DNA of 64,000 nucleotides from Nitrosomonas sp. JL21 (GCF_009833095.1 NZ_QRCB01000043.1:1-64000); one strand, 5' to 3'. Numbered from the stretch's first letter, positions 18,135-27,449 are shown. The notes: generated from the sequence alone by a model not told the origin. Translations and numbers: made by a program.

Positions 18135-18407
18135 TCACGCTTTTATCAGAGTCCATATTCCAATCAGAATAAACCCAGCACCGGCAATATATTGCAAGTG
18201 CTTAGCGCTGATATGATCAGAAATGAAACCACCGGCCAGAACGCCAATGGCTGACGTGGCGATGAGGGCCAATGAGGCCCCTGCAAATATCGTCAGCTTG
18301 CTGACCTCCTTATCGGCTGCAAAAAGAAGTGTTGCCAATTGCGTTTTGTCTCCCAGTTCTGCAATAAAAACCGTCATGAAGACGGTCAGCAGCAGTGTGT
18401 AATTCAT
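18135..18407 (-). CDS. Half-size GDT1/UPF0016 cation transporter
   Basis: This 90-residue protein has three hydrophobic helices and one ELGDKTQ motif, the signature of the GDT1/TMEM165 family (Mn2+ or Ca2+ export). Most family members have two such halves in one chain or two adjacent genes. Here only one half is present, so it probably works as a homodimer (inference). It reads leftwards toward the kinase gene, ending 22 bases from it. Confidence 0.8.
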   Translation of the reverse strand: MNYTLLLTVFMTVFIAELGDKTQLATLLFAADKEVSKLTIFAGASLALIATSAIGVLAGGFISDHISAKHLQYIAGAGFILIGIWTLIKA

Positions 18408-18598
18408 CGTTAATCGACCTCAGTTAATTCATGTCATGCTGTCATATTATCAGCTTGCTTTTAAATGCGTACAGCCATAAAAAATTTTAAAGTTTTAAAG
18501 ATCTCATCCGAAATAAGTAAAGGCCGCAATATAGGCTAATTATCAATAGGCGATGTATTGAAAACAAATTTAAGTGCGATTAAAAAAGGTAAAGCTAT

Positions 18599-19783
18599 AT
18601 GACCAACAAAGCAGAGCAGGTACTTTCGGGAGCTTCACATAAAAAAATGGGGGCCGCCAAAGTGCTCGTCGTTATCGATAAATACATAGCCGGAAAAACC
18701 TTTAAAAAAATGCTGGAAGAGTGGAATTACCATATCACAGGGGTTTGTGCTGCAGGTAAAGAAGCATTGATAAAAGCACGAGAAAATAAGCCAGATCTCA
18801 TTTTAACGGATGTTGAACTAAAAGATTGTAATGGCATACGCTTAGTGAAACAGTTGAATTTACAACCGGATCAGTCAAATCTCGGTATTTATTTTACCGC
18901 CTACGCTACTGACCTGATTGTGCAACGCACGCTCAACGCAGCTAGTGCATTAGGTTATTCAATCAAATCTCCGACGGATAAGTTCGCGCGAAATTTCGAA
19001 GCGAGTTTTTGCCGATATTTCGGTATTGATCAGACAACTATTTATAGCAAAAAGAAAGAATCCGCTACTAAACCGATTCAAGTGCTACTAGTCGATGATC
19101 AACAAATTGTGCTGTGGGGGTTAGAAAAGCTGATTGGTAATGAGCAACCAGCCATGGAGGTGGTGGCAACCGCGACTAATATTTCTGATGCCAAGCAACG
19201 GGTCATGGAAAAGCAGCCAGACATTGTTGTTCTTAATATCTCTCTGGGAGATGAGGATTGCATCAATTTGATTCCTGAATTCACCCATAATGGAAACACG
19301 CGCGTGGTTATTTTCACTGAAACGCATGATAAGGAAATCATCGATCGCGCAGTCCTGAGTGGTGCGAGAGGCGTGGTGCACAAGAAAGAACCCATGCACA
19401 CCATTGTGAGGGCGATTGAAAAAATCCACGATGGTGAGCTGTGGCTTGATCGGATTACCACGGGTCGTATTTTTCTTCAGAATTCCCGTTTTCGCGGAAA
19501 AATGGCACACGACCCCGATGCTGAAAAAATTTCAACCCTTACTCGAAAAGAATGCATGATTCTCCGAGCTTTCTCGGATGGGGTGGGAGGAGAACAGAAT
19601 AAACAGATTGCGGCAAAGTTATGCATGAGTGAGCATACTCTCCGCAATCATTTGACATCGATCTTCAGTAAGTTGGGCATTAAGAACCGATTCAGTCTCT
19701 TTGCCTATGCCAAGCAACATTTTCAGCAGCCTGTTGGCTTGCCGGATCCCTCTAAACTACCCTTTGAGAGTTTCTCCCGGTAG
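18599..19783 (+). CDS. Orphan regulator with two receiver domains and a LuxR helix-turn-helix
   Basis: The 394-residue protein has receiver 1 (about 20-140), receiver 2 (about 158-280) and a LuxR/NarL DNA-binding domain (about 310-380: LTRKECMILRAFSDG, NKQIAAKLCMSEHTLRNHL). Receiver 1 keeps Asp71 (ILTDVEL) and Lys123 but has Ile26-Asp27 where two acids are expected. Receiver 2 keeps the acidic pair (Asp166, Asp167) but has Asn213 in place of the phosphorylated Asp (VVLNISLG). Each receiver is therefore impaired in a different way. No kinase gene adjoins it. Regulation by phosphorylation of receiver 1 alone, or without phosphorylation, is possible. Confidence 0.85.
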   Translation: MTNKAEQVLSGASHKKMGAAKVLVVIDKYIAGKTFKKMLEEWNYHITGVCAAGKEALIKARENKPDLILTDVELKDCNGIRLVKQLNLQPDQSNLGIYFTAYATDLIVQRTLNAASALGYSIKSPTDKFARNFEASFCRYFGIDQTTIYSKKKESATKPIQVLLVDDQQIVLWGLEKLIGNEQPAMEVVATATNISDAKQRVMEKQPDIVVLNISLGDEDCINLIPEFTHNGNTRVVIFTETHDKEIIDRAVLSGARGVVHKKEPMHTIVRAIEKIHDGELWLDRITTGRIFLQNSRFRGKMAHDPDAEKISTLTRKECMILRAFSDGVGGEQNKQIAAKLCMSEHTLRNHLTSIFSKLGIKNRFSLFAYAKQHFQQPVGLPDPSKLPFESFSR

Positions 19784-19813
19784 GTAAATCTTAAGAAAAA
19801 GTAATGATTAGGC

Positions 19814-19884
19814 AAGGCGAAACCAGGTTCAATCCCTGCAGTTCTTGAAGCTCTGAGCAGATGATGAGCCTGGTTTCAACGCCA
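19814..19884. repeat. Inverted repeat after the double-receiver gene
   Basis: GAAACCAGG (19819-19827) pairs perfectly with CCTGGTTTC (19870-19878) around a loop of about 40 bases, with nearby GGC/GCC extending it. No T-run follows. It may be a long-range hairpin between the convergent genes. Confidence 0.3.
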
Positions 19885-19937
19885 AGTGGTACATATTTGA
19901 GCTGGTGGAACGCAGTATTTTTTAGTGTGATACTGGT

Positions 19938-22265
19938 TTATCTCGTCAATCCCGCATACAACACCGGTAGTTTTTCCGGTAGCCGCTCCACATGATCGAC
20001 CACCAGATAATTGCGCTCACCGAAAATGCGCGATACATATTGATCCGCGCGTGGATCCAGGCTCATGCAATAGGTTAGGATACCGGAGCGGCCGGCTTCT
20101 TCGACGGCTTTTTTAGTGTCGTGGCGCAGGTATTGAGGATCGCGCACATCCACATCGGCTGGTTCTCCGTCAGTAATGACCAGCAGTAGTTTTTTTGCCG
20201 ATTTTTGCAGTTTCAGGTAGTGCGTGGCGTGGCGCATGGCCGCGCCCATGCGGGTCGAAAGCTGTCCTGACATGCCGGCGAGTTTGGCTTTGGGAATTTC
20301 GTCGTAGGGCTGATCGAAATCCTTGAAGCGGAAGTATTCGACATCGTGCCGACCATCTGAGCAGAAACCGTGAATCGCAAACGGGTCGCCGATTTTGTTG
20401 ATGGCGTTGGCGAGCAGCACAGTTGCCTGGCGTGTCAGGTCGAGTACGGAGTAGTCGTGTCCGGCGACTTTTTCATTCGTCGATTCGGACAGATCGAGTA
20501 GCACCAGCACGGAAATATCGCGTACCTTGCGTACCGACCGCATCATGATGCGCGGATCGGGTTGCATGCCCATGCGAATATCGATCAGCGAGCGGATCGC
20601 AGCATTAATGTCGATTTCGTCACCATCTTCGAGCTTGCGAATGCGGCGGGTGCCTTGCGGCTGCATCGCGTCGAGCAGGAATTTCATGCGTGCGATTTCG
20701 CGTTTGTATTGGTTGGCGATGTCGTCGATGCACTGCATGTCACCCAGTTTGGCGCGTTTTTCCTGAACGGTGGCCCAATCCGGACGTTCAAGTTGAATTT
20801 GATAATCCCATTCGGAATAGTGGTAGGGGGCCGATACCGGTTCCTTGCCTTCCATATCGTTGTACGAGACGCCCATGTCTTCGTACGGGAAGAATTCGGT
20901 GCCCATGACCCAGATTTCCTCTGCGTCGTCTCCGGCGGTTTCGACGTCGAGTTCGTTGGCAAATTCCATGACGTTGACGTATTTGCGCACTTGTTTCGGC
21001 GCATCGTAACCGGCCGACAGCGATTTGTTGAAATCGAACTCTTCGAATTCCCAGAAATAGCGATTGTCATCTCGATACGGCGCGGTGAGTATGTCGGTGC
21101 GGGGGTTGTACGGAATCCGTTTGTCTATGAAACTATGGGCAAGTTGTACACCGATTTCCCACGAGGTTTTGTGGCTATGGAGCTGGTCTTTTGCCGCTTT
21201 GAATAGTTTCCGTCCTTCGACGATCCATGGGTCCTTGTCTTGGTAATCCGGGTCGAGCAGTGCGCGCGCCAAGCGGTTCAAATAATCGCCCATCGATGCA
21301 TTCATGTCCGGTGTGGCGCTATGCAATGCCGACCACGTTTGGCGCAAGCCAGGAAAACGCCGGATCGACAGCTCTTCGATACGCGCATCTTCAATGACCG
21401 AAATCACGGCCATTTGCATCGGATTTAAACTTTCCGCAGAAATCGGTTGCTGGGTTTCGACCAGATGTGCCGCAGCATGCGCTGCAGCGGCTCGGTACAC
21501 TTCCGTTGCCGATACATCGCCATAGGCGTCGTAGGCATCAGGCAGATTAATAAAATAATTTTCGATGAAAGGCTTGTAACCCTCGCGCGTTTCAAAGTCG
21601 CCCGATGTTGGTTTCATGAAAAAATCCCGTCCCCACAATGCGCGCAGATACATATTGATACGGCGTTGCACGTCGACGAACAAGGTACCTTTGCGTTCTT
21701 TCTGCAATACTGCGAGGGATTCTTTCGATTCCAAACCAAAATAGCGGATTTGCTCTTCGTAATTGGTGCGGTGCGCATGTGCGCCCCACATGGCCCAGCG
21801 GCGCAAGCCGCCCAGTGTCAATTGTCCGAACAGGATATCCAGTTTGCCGAGCATCGGGCGGATGCCGCGCGGCGCTTGCGCGATCAAGGTATTCAGGAAT
21901 TGCAGATAATTCTGAAACAGATGGGTATCGCCCAGTCTTTTGGCAGCGGTCGGCGAGGTTGCCAGCACCAGTTCGATGACGGCGCCGGATGTGCGTGAAG
22001 CGAGACTCAATAGCGAGGTGGCCAGATCACCGACCATGTCTTCGCCGATTTCCTTAGCGACCAACGGAACCTCGTCGATCCAGCAATCGACCAAGCTGCG
22101 CCCCCGTCCCAAGCCCCGGATCGCCGATGCTCCTTTCAGGTAATTATCCAGGCCGCGCGGCGAGAAGATCTTGACAGCTTCTGGCCAGGCATGATGGAGC
22201 AATTCGACCGATTCCGGTTCCAGATCTTCAAGTAATTCTTTGTAATCATCCAGATTGATACTCAT
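19938..22265 (-). CDS. cbbO: RubisCO activase subunit CbbO
   Basis: CbbO is the adaptor of the CbbQ-CbbO motor that removes inhibitory sugar phosphates from RubisCO. The 775-residue length fits the family. The C-terminal von Willebrand A domain (about 580-770) has the MIDAS motif LLDLSESTNE from Asp591, and ITDGEPADVDV further on; this domain docks to RubisCO. The N-terminal 570 residues are helical and lack recognised motifs. It ends the cbbLSQO group, 64 bases after cbbQ. Confidence 0.95.
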   Translation of the reverse strand: MSINLDDYKELLEDLEPESVELLHHAWPEAVKIFSPRGLDNYLKGASAIRGLGRGRSLVDCWIDEVPLVAKEIGEDMVGDLATSLLSLASRTSGAVIELVLATSPTAAKRLGDTHLFQNYLQFLNTLIAQAPRGIRPMLGKLDILFGQLTLGGLRRWAMWGAHAHRTNYEEQIRYFGLESKESLAVLQKERKGTLFVDVQRRINMYLRALWGRDFFMKPTSGDFETREGYKPFIENYFINLPDAYDAYGDVSATEVYRAAAAHAAAHLVETQQPISAESLNPMQMAVISVIEDARIEELSIRRFPGLRQTWSALHSATPDMNASMGDYLNRLARALLDPDYQDKDPWIVEGRKLFKAAKDQLHSHKTSWEIGVQLAHSFIDKRIPYNPRTDILTAPYRDDNRYFWEFEEFDFNKSLSAGYDAPKQVRKYVNVMEFANELDVETAGDDAEEIWVMGTEFFPYEDMGVSYNDMEGKEPVSAPYHYSEWDYQIQLERPDWATVQEKRAKLGDMQCIDDIANQYKREIARMKFLLDAMQPQGTRRIRKLEDGDEIDINAAIRSLIDIRMGMQPDPRIMMRSVRKVRDISVLVLLDLSESTNEKVAGHDYSVLDLTRQATVLLANAINKIGDPFAIHGFCSDGRHDVEYFRFKDFDQPYDEIPKAKLAGMSGQLSTRMGAAMRHATHYLKLQKSAKKLLLVITDGEPADVDVRDPQYLRHDTKKAVEEAGRSGILTYCMSLDPRADQYVSRIFGERNYLVVDHVERLPEKLPVLYAGLTR

Positions 22266-22329
22266 GGCGGCACCTGTTAATGAATTAAAACATTCTCAGC
22301 GGGGTAAAACGGAGTAATGATCTACTGGA

Positions 22330-23136
22330 TTAGTTGAAGAACGTGCTAACTGCGGCATCGAGTGCATCGCGCATATCCGGGTCGTCGGTAATCGGACGCA
22401 CCAACGCCACGCGGCATGCGGCATGCGCATCGACTTTCTTGGCGATCAAACTGCCAGCATAAATCAACATGCGAGTGGAAATACCTTCGTCCAAGCCATG
22501 ACCTTTCAAATTGCGCGCACGTTCAGCGATCGATACCAGTTTTTCGGCAATCTCATTAGATACGCCAGATTCGTGAGCTACAATTTCGCTTTCGACTTCA
22601 TGATTGGGATAATTGAAGTCCAATGCACCAAAACGTTGCTTAGTCGACTGTTTTAGATCTTTCATCAAACTCTGATACCCTGGGTTGTAGGAAATGACGA
22701 TCTGAAAATCCGAATGTGCTTGGACCAATTCGCCTTTTTTCTCCAGCGGCAGTACGCGGCGATTATCGGTGAGAGGGTGGATGACTACGGTAGTATCCTG
22801 GCGTGCTTCCACCACCTCATCCAAATAGCAAATTGCGCCGTAACGTGCAGCCACTGCCAACGGACCATCCTGCCAGCGTGTACCACTAGCATCCAACAAG
22901 AAGCGACCGACCAGATCGGAAGCGGTCATGTCTTCGTTACAGGCTACGGTAATGAGTGGTTTTTTTAGTTTCCACGCCATGTATTCGACGAAACGAGTCT
23001 TGCCGCAACCGGTCGGGCCCTTCAGCATCATGGGCATGCGCACCGAATAGGCTGCTTCGTACAATTGCACTTCATCGGCTACCGGATGGTAATAGGGTTC
23101 TTTAGTAACACGATATTGATCGATGATATCGCTCAT
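22330..23136 (-). CDS. cbbQ: RubisCO activase AAA+ ATPase CbbQ
   Basis: The 268-residue MoxR-type AAA+ ATPase has Walker A GPTGCGKT (residues 40-47), Walker B ICYLDEV and a sensor segment VISYNPGYQ. It forms hexamers and drives RubisCO reactivation with CbbO. An attenuator-like structure separates it from cbbS, so its expression may be set below that of cbbLS. Confidence 0.95.
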   Translation of the reverse strand: MSDIIDQYRVTKEPYYHPVADEVQLYEAAYSVRMPMMLKGPTGCGKTRFVEYMAWKLKKPLITVACNEDMTASDLVGRFLLDASGTRWQDGPLAVAARYGAICYLDEVVEARQDTTVVIHPLTDNRRVLPLEKKGELVQAHSDFQIVISYNPGYQSLMKDLKQSTKQRFGALDFNYPNHEVESEIVAHESGVSNEIAEKLVSIAERARNLKGHGLDEGISTRMLIYAGSLIAKKVDAHAACRVALVRPITDDPDMRDALDAAVSTFFN

Positions 23137-23188
23137 GATGAGCTCCTGTGATAGTTATCTTAGAAACATGGTTCCACGAATTCCGGTC

Positions 23189-23243
23189 AAAAAAAACCCC
23201 CGGCCCTGTGATAGGGGTAAGGGGGTTTCAGGGTTCGAAACCC
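23189..23243 (-). promoter_or_regulatory. Attenuator-like terminator with competing hairpin between cbbS and cbbQ
   Basis: On the minus strand, AAACCCCC (23221-23228) and GGGGGTTT (23194-23201) form an 8-bp stem followed by a T-run (23189-23196): an intrinsic terminator. Just upstream in the transcript, GGGTTTC (23237-23243) pairs with GAAACCC (23223-23229), using the same bases as the 5' terminator arm, so the two hairpins exclude each other. The upstream hairpin begins 8 bases after the cbbS stop codon, so a ribosome finishing cbbS would cover it and favour termination (inference). Confidence 0.65.
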
Positions 23244-23251
23244 GTTATGAC

Positions 23252-23608
23252 TTATACGGTCTTGCCGCGGTATATCACCATCGCTGTACCTTGCGATTGG
23301 TTGAAATTATTATAACCAATCAACCGAACATGATTATTTGGATTAGCTTTATGACATGCGGCAGCTTCTGCCAGCACGCGTTCTACATCCGTTTCACCAA
23401 ACATTGGCAATTTCCACATATACCAGTAAGAGTCCATAACATACTCAGGTTCGGTATGTTCGATGGCTGGGTTCCAGCCTTTACTGATTAAATATTGCAC
23501 TTGTTTCTTGATATCTTTGTCGGCCATGGCAGGCAGATAGGAAAATGTTTCAAATTTACGGCTTGCTGGATCACTGACACGTGATTTGTAATCGATTACT
23601 TCGCTCAT
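23252..23608 (-). CDS. cbbS: RubisCO small subunit
   Basis: The 118-residue protein matches form I small subunits: FSYLPAM near the start, then [13 protein letters not shown] and [15 protein letters not shown]. It joins CbbL in the L8S8 enzyme. The gene lies 79 bases after cbbL. Confidence 0.97.
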   Translation of the reverse strand: MSEVIDYKSRVSDPASRKFETFSYLPAMADKDIKKQVQYLISKGWNPAIEHTEPEYVMDSYWYMWKLPMFGETDVERVLAEAAACHKANPNNHVRLIGYNNFNQSQGTAMVIYRGKTV

Positions 23609-23634
23609 TATTTTTCCTTAACTTTAGTGAGATG

Positions 23635-23673
23635 AAGGAGAAAAGCAGTGTTTAATCATCAGCCTTTCTCCTT
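23635..23673 (-). repeat. Intercistronic hairpin between cbbL and cbbS
   Basis: AAGGAGAAA (23635-23643) pairs with TTTCTCCTT (23665-23673) around a loop of about 21 bases. No T-run follows on the minus strand, so it is more likely an RNA processing or stability element than a terminator. Its arm contains GGAGAAA-like sequence complementary to the cbbS leader. Confidence 0.4.
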
Positions 23674-23687
23674 TGGCTATGTATTGC

Positions 23688-25109
23688 TTACTTGTGGGCT
23701 ACGTCCAGTTTGTCAACAGTGTCAAACTCGAACTTGATCTCTTTCCATGTTTCCATGGCGATTTTCAGTTCTGGACTACTTTTGGCTGCCTTGGTCAAGA
23801 TCGCTTTGCCTTCTTTCTCGATTTCAATACCTTGGTTACGTGCTTCTACGCAGGCTTCCAATGCAACACGGTTAGCCGCAGCGCCCGCAGCGTTACCCCA
23901 TGGATGACCCAGGGTACCACCACCAAACTGCAAGCAAGCATCATCACCGAAGATTGCAACCAGTGCTGGCATGTGCCAAACGTGAATACCACCCGATGCA
24001 ACTGGAAATACACCTGGCATAGAACCCCAATCTTGGTCGAAGAACAGGCCGCGGCTGCGGTCTTCTTTGACGAATTTGTCACGCATGGTGTCGATCCAGC
24101 CGAGGGTTGCCGCACGGTCACCTTCCAGTTTACCAACCACGGTACCGGAGTGCAGGTGATCACCACCAGACAAACGCAGCACTTTGGTTAAAACGCGGAA
24201 ATGAATGCCATGGTGCGGATTGCGGTCAAGCACAGCGTGCATAGCACGGTGGATGTGCAGCAGCATTCCATTATTGCGGCACCAGTTAGCCAATCCTGTG
24301 TTGGCTGTTAAACCACCGGTCAAGTAGTCATGCATAATGATCGGTGCGCCCAATTCCTTGGCAAACTCTGCGCGCTTGTACATTTCTTCTGGGTTTGGTG
24401 CTGTTACGTTCAGGTAGTGGCCTTTACGTTCTCCGGTTTCACGTTCTGCTTTTTGGCAAGCTTCCACTACGAATTGGAAGCGATCGCGCCAACGCATGAA
24501 AGGCTGGCTGTTAACATTCTCATCGTCCTTGGTCAGATCCAGACCACCGCGCAGACATTCATATACGGCACGGCCATAATTTTTGGCAGACAGACCCAGC
24601 TTAGGCTTGATGGTGCAACCTAACAGTGCACGGCCATATTTGTTCAAACGATCGCGTTCCACTTGAATACCTGTAGGAGGGCCGCCGCAGGTTTTGACGT
24701 AAGCAATCGGGAAGCGCACATCTTCCAGACGCAGGGCGCGTAACGCTTTAAAACCAAACACGTTACCGACCAGCGAGGTCAGTACGTTAACGACAGAACC
24801 TTCTTCAAACAGATCAATCGGGTATGCCACGAAAGCATAAAAGCAGGTGTCATCTCCAGGTACATCTTCAATCTTGTAGGCGCGTCCTTTGTAGTAGTCC
24901 AGGTCGGTCAGCAAGTCGGTCCACACTGTGGTCCAGGTACCGGTGGAAGATTCTGCGGCTACTGCAGCAGCGACTTCTTCACGAGGTACGCCGGGTTGAG
25001 GGGTAATTTTGAAACAGGCCAGAAGATCCGTATCCAACGGGGTGTATTCAGGTGTCCAGTAGGTTTGCCGGTATTCTTTAACACCTGCGTTATATGTTTT
25101 TACTGCCAT
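23688..25109 (-). CDS. cbbL: RubisCO large subunit, form I
   Basis: CbbL fixes CO2 onto ribulose 1,5-bisphosphate. The 473-residue length and the sequence fit the proteobacterial form IA group. The carbamylated lysine is Lys194 in [17 protein letters not shown], catalytic lysine and loop residues are in TIKPKLGLS, and loop 6 lies in [13 protein letters not shown]. It leads the cbbLSQO group and is divergent from cbbR. No carboxysome genes are adjacent. Confidence 0.98.
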   Translation of the reverse strand: MAVKTYNAGVKEYRQTYWTPEYTPLDTDLLACFKITPQPGVPREEVAAAVAAESSTGTWTTVWTDLLTDLDYYKGRAYKIEDVPGDDTCFYAFVAYPIDLFEEGSVVNVLTSLVGNVFGFKALRALRLEDVRFPIAYVKTCGGPPTGIQVERDRLNKYGRALLGCTIKPKLGLSAKNYGRAVYECLRGGLDLTKDDENVNSQPFMRWRDRFQFVVEACQKAERETGERKGHYLNVTAPNPEEMYKRAEFAKELGAPIIMHDYLTGGLTANTGLANWCRNNGMLLHIHRAMHAVLDRNPHHGIHFRVLTKVLRLSGGDHLHSGTVVGKLEGDRAATLGWIDTMRDKFVKEDRSRGLFFDQDWGSMPGVFPVASGGIHVWHMPALVAIFGDDACLQFGGGTLGHPWGNAAGAAANRVALEACVEARNQGIEIEKEGKAILTKAAKSSPELKIAMETWKEIKFEFDTVDKLDVAHK

Positions 25110-25242
25110 GATATTTTCTCCTATTAGATTCCACTCAACTCCAGCTAACTGATCAGACCGAAAAGAGAGGACATTGCGTTACGAACATCAAACATCGCTA
25201 CTACATGGAACGCATGATAGCGCTAATAATCTATAAGAACAA

Positions 25243-25257
25243 ATCAGTAATTCTGAT
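25243..25257. promoter_or_regulatory. Candidate CbbR (LysR-type) operator
   Basis: ATCAG-TAATT-CTGAT is a 15-bp dyad in the cbbL-cbbR spacer, of the ATC-N9-GAT form usual for LysR-type sites. Repeated TTATGA elements (25261-25266 and 25278-25283) lie close to cbbR and may be further contacts. The assignment rests on position and symmetry. Confidence 0.45.
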
Positions 25258-25301
25258 ATTTATGATAAGGTGATGGTTATGAGAATTGCCTAGAATATAC
25301 C

Positions 25302-26216
25302 ATGCTACATCTTACGTTGCGACAATTAAAAGTATTTGAATCTGTGGCCCGACACTTGAGCTATTCACGCGCCGCGGATGAGCTTCATCTGACTCAACCG
25401 GCTGTTTCAATGCAGATTAAGCAGTTGGAAGACAATATCAGTTTACCGCTGTTCGAGCAACTGGGTAAGCGGATTTACCTGACAGAAGCGGGACGCGAAC
25501 TTTATCAATACAGTCGTGCCATTTCTCAGCAACTCGCGGATATGGAAGTTGCGCTGGATGAGTTGAAAGGAATGGAACGAGGCAAATTGAATATTTCGGT
25601 CGTGACGACGGCGAATTATTTTGCCCCGCATTTGCTGGCAAAATTTTGTCAGCGTTATAGCGGGGTGACAGTGAGTCTGAACGTTTCAAATCGTGAAACC
25701 GTCTTGAAACAGCTATCGGATAATTTGGTCGACCTCGCCATCATGGGGCAACCCCCGGAAGACTCGGATATCGATAGTGAGTCATTCATGGAAAATCCAT
25801 TGGTGGTCATTGCACCGCCGGATCACTCGTTGTGCAAGGAACGCAATATTCCGGTCGAGCGCTTGCAGAAAGAAATTTTTTTAGTGCGCGAATCCGGTTC
25901 CGGGACACGCAGCGCTATGGAACGTTTCTTTGCCGAACATCACATTCAAATCAAGAAAGGCATGGAAACGGATACCACGGAAGCCATCAAACAAGCTGTG
26001 CAGGCGGGAATGGGATTAGGTATTATGTCCCGTCACACTGCGGAATTGGAACTAGAAACCAAGCGGTTGAAGGTTCTGGATGTCCAAGGCTTTCCGATCA
26101 TTCGCTATTGGCATGTGGTGAACAGGAAAAATAAGCGCCTATCCGGTGTGGCCAATGCGTTCAGGGAATTTTTATTGAAAGAAGCTGAAAAGTTGATGCA
26201 TGAATCTAAAAAATAA
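25302..26216 (+). CDS. cbbR: LysR-type regulator of RubisCO genes
   Basis: The 304-residue regulator has an N-terminal winged helix-turn-helix (SYSRAADELHLTQPAVSMQIKQLE) and a substrate-binding-like effector domain. CbbR activates cbb operons in response to metabolites such as RuBP or NADPH. Divergent location next to cbbL fixes the assignment. Confidence 0.95.
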   Translation: MLHLTLRQLKVFESVARHLSYSRAADELHLTQPAVSMQIKQLEDNISLPLFEQLGKRIYLTEAGRELYQYSRAISQQLADMEVALDELKGMERGKLNISVVTTANYFAPHLLAKFCQRYSGVTVSLNVSNRETVLKQLSDNLVDLAIMGQPPEDSDIDSESFMENPLVVIAPPDHSLCKERNIPVERLQKEIFLVRESGSGTRSAMERFFAEHHIQIKKGMETDTTEAIKQAVQAGMGLGIMSRHTAELELETKRLKVLDVQGFPIIRYWHVVNRKNKRLSGVANAFREFLLKEAEKLMHESKK

Positions 26217-26223
26217 ATTGATG

Positions 26224-26239
26224 TGTGATTTAAATCACA
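26224..26239. promoter_or_regulatory. Perfect CRP/FNR-family binding site
   Basis: TGTGATTTAAATCACA is a perfect palindrome and an exact match to the CRP consensus TGTGA-N6-TCACA. Its centre (26231.5) is about 41 bases before a start point predicted from the -10-like TAAGAT (26260-26265), the class II activator position. It precedes the sensor-like gene at 26316. Confidence 0.65.
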
Positions 26240-26315
26240 TCCTTGTTCACTATTCTATGTAAGATTCATCCTACTCTGTGATTGTATGAGGAACCCTAAC
26301 CATTCCGAGGGAAAA

Positions 26316-26984
26316 GTGAATGATCAAGAGATCGTAGACCGCAGCGTTTATCTGGCATGCAGCCTATTATCGATCATCATTCTGGCGGTGGATTTCATTA
26401 CGCCTCTCGGCGTTGCCAGTGGGGTACCTTATATTGTCGTGGTGCTGATGTCATTAAAATCCCCGGAAAAGTATTTCACGCTGATCGTTGCGGTGGTTTG
26501 TACCGTATTCGTAGGAATCGGATATTTGGGGTCGCCGCCAAGTCTGTCGCCCACGTATCAAGTCATTGCCAACCGGGGATTATCAATTTTTGCAATTTGG
26601 ATTACTGCATTATTGGCGTTGATACAAAAAGTGAAAATGGATGAACTGCATCGCGAACGGATTAACCATTTGCAATCGATCAAAGAATTGGAGTTGCAGG
26701 AGGAGAAACTCAAAGTGCTGAAAGCTACCATGAGAACCGTCCAGGATATCATGGGAAATTTCTTAAACAACCTGCAATATTTCAAAGCTCGAATCAATAA
26801 GAACAAGACGTTATCGCCCGAAGAGATCAATCAATTGAACGTGCTGATTCATGATGCATCATTATGGTTGAATAAAATGGGAAATACGGAAGAGGTGCGC
26901 GAAAAGAAAATGGCGGGTGATATGATAGGCATAGATTTGGAATATGAGCAGGTTCGATCGAATGACGATACAATCGCCAAATAA
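26316..26984 (+). CDS. Membrane protein with a degenerate histidine-kinase dimerisation segment
   Basis: GTG at 26316 is favoured because GAGGG lies just upstream; an ATG at 26286 in frame has no such site. The protein has about four membrane helices in its first 120 residues, resembling small MASE-type sensor modules, then a coiled coil (HLQSIKELELQEEKLKVLK) and a segment TMRTVQDIMGNFLNNLQYF. This looks like the H-box region of HisKA_2-type kinases (TVHHRVKNNLQ) with the histidine lost, and no ATPase domain follows. It may be a sensor subunit or partner of another kinase. A CRP-consensus site lies upstream. Confidence 0.6.
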   Translation: MNDQEIVDRSVYLACSLLSIIILAVDFITPLGVASGVPYIVVVLMSLKSPEKYFTLIVAVVCTVFVGIGYLGSPPSLSPTYQVIANRGLSIFAIWITALLALIQKVKMDELHRERINHLQSIKELELQEEKLKVLKATMRTVQDIMGNFLNNLQYFKARINKNKTLSPEEINQLNVLIHDASLWLNKMGNTEEVREKKMAGDMIGIDLEYEQVRSNDDTIAK

Positions 26985-27016
26985 AGCCATTTAATAATTA
27001 TCACTGAGAGAATGTA

Positions 27017-27241
27017 ATGACAGGACAAGGATCTGGCGGCAATGTACTTGCAGCAGTATGTAGTTTCTTTATCCCCGGTTTGGGACAGTTGGTGCAAGGG
27101 CGGATTTTGTCGGCATTTTTATTTTTCGCAATTGCCGGGATTGGCTACTTCTTTGCGGTATTGATCATTCCAGCGGTCATTGGCGGGATTTTTCATCTAT
27201 GGTCTATCATCGATGCCGCACGATTCGTCGGCGCCGACTAA
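27017..27241 (+). CDS. Small two-helix membrane protein
   Basis: The 74-residue protein has two hydrophobic segments: SFFIPGLGQLVQGRILSAF and a longer one through FFAIAGIGYFFAVLIIPAV, with a final DAARF. The PGLGQ...GR pattern is shared with TM2-like and other small membrane proteins of unknown role. It follows the degenerate sensor gene by 32 bases and may be co-transcribed. Confidence 0.65.
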   Translation: MTGQGSGGNVLAAVCSFFIPGLGQLVQGRILSAFLFFAIAGIGYFFAVLIIPAVIGGIFHLWSIIDAARFVGAD

Positions 27242-27449
27242 TCCGCATCGACAGAGTATTTTCATTCAGTGCCTGCTTTTTACCTTCAGGATTGTCATTC
27301 AATGAATATCGTCAGTGGAGCACTCTCTCGTCATCGAACTCCCGGCAGGTGATTTCATTACGTTTATTCCCGATAATAATCTTTTTGAAAGATTGAAAAT
27401 TTAATTGAATTCGCTCAATATCATTCACTAGTCATAGTTTTTTACGTTC

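Noticed and set aside
20562-21998. Long plus-strand frames opposite cbbO
   Set aside because: Shadows of the GC-rich, strongly coding minus-strand cbbO; no independent start signals or motifs.
23670-25110. Carboxysome genes next to RubisCO
   Set aside because: cbbL and cbbS are followed by cbbQ and cbbO only; no csoS-type shell genes are present in the window.
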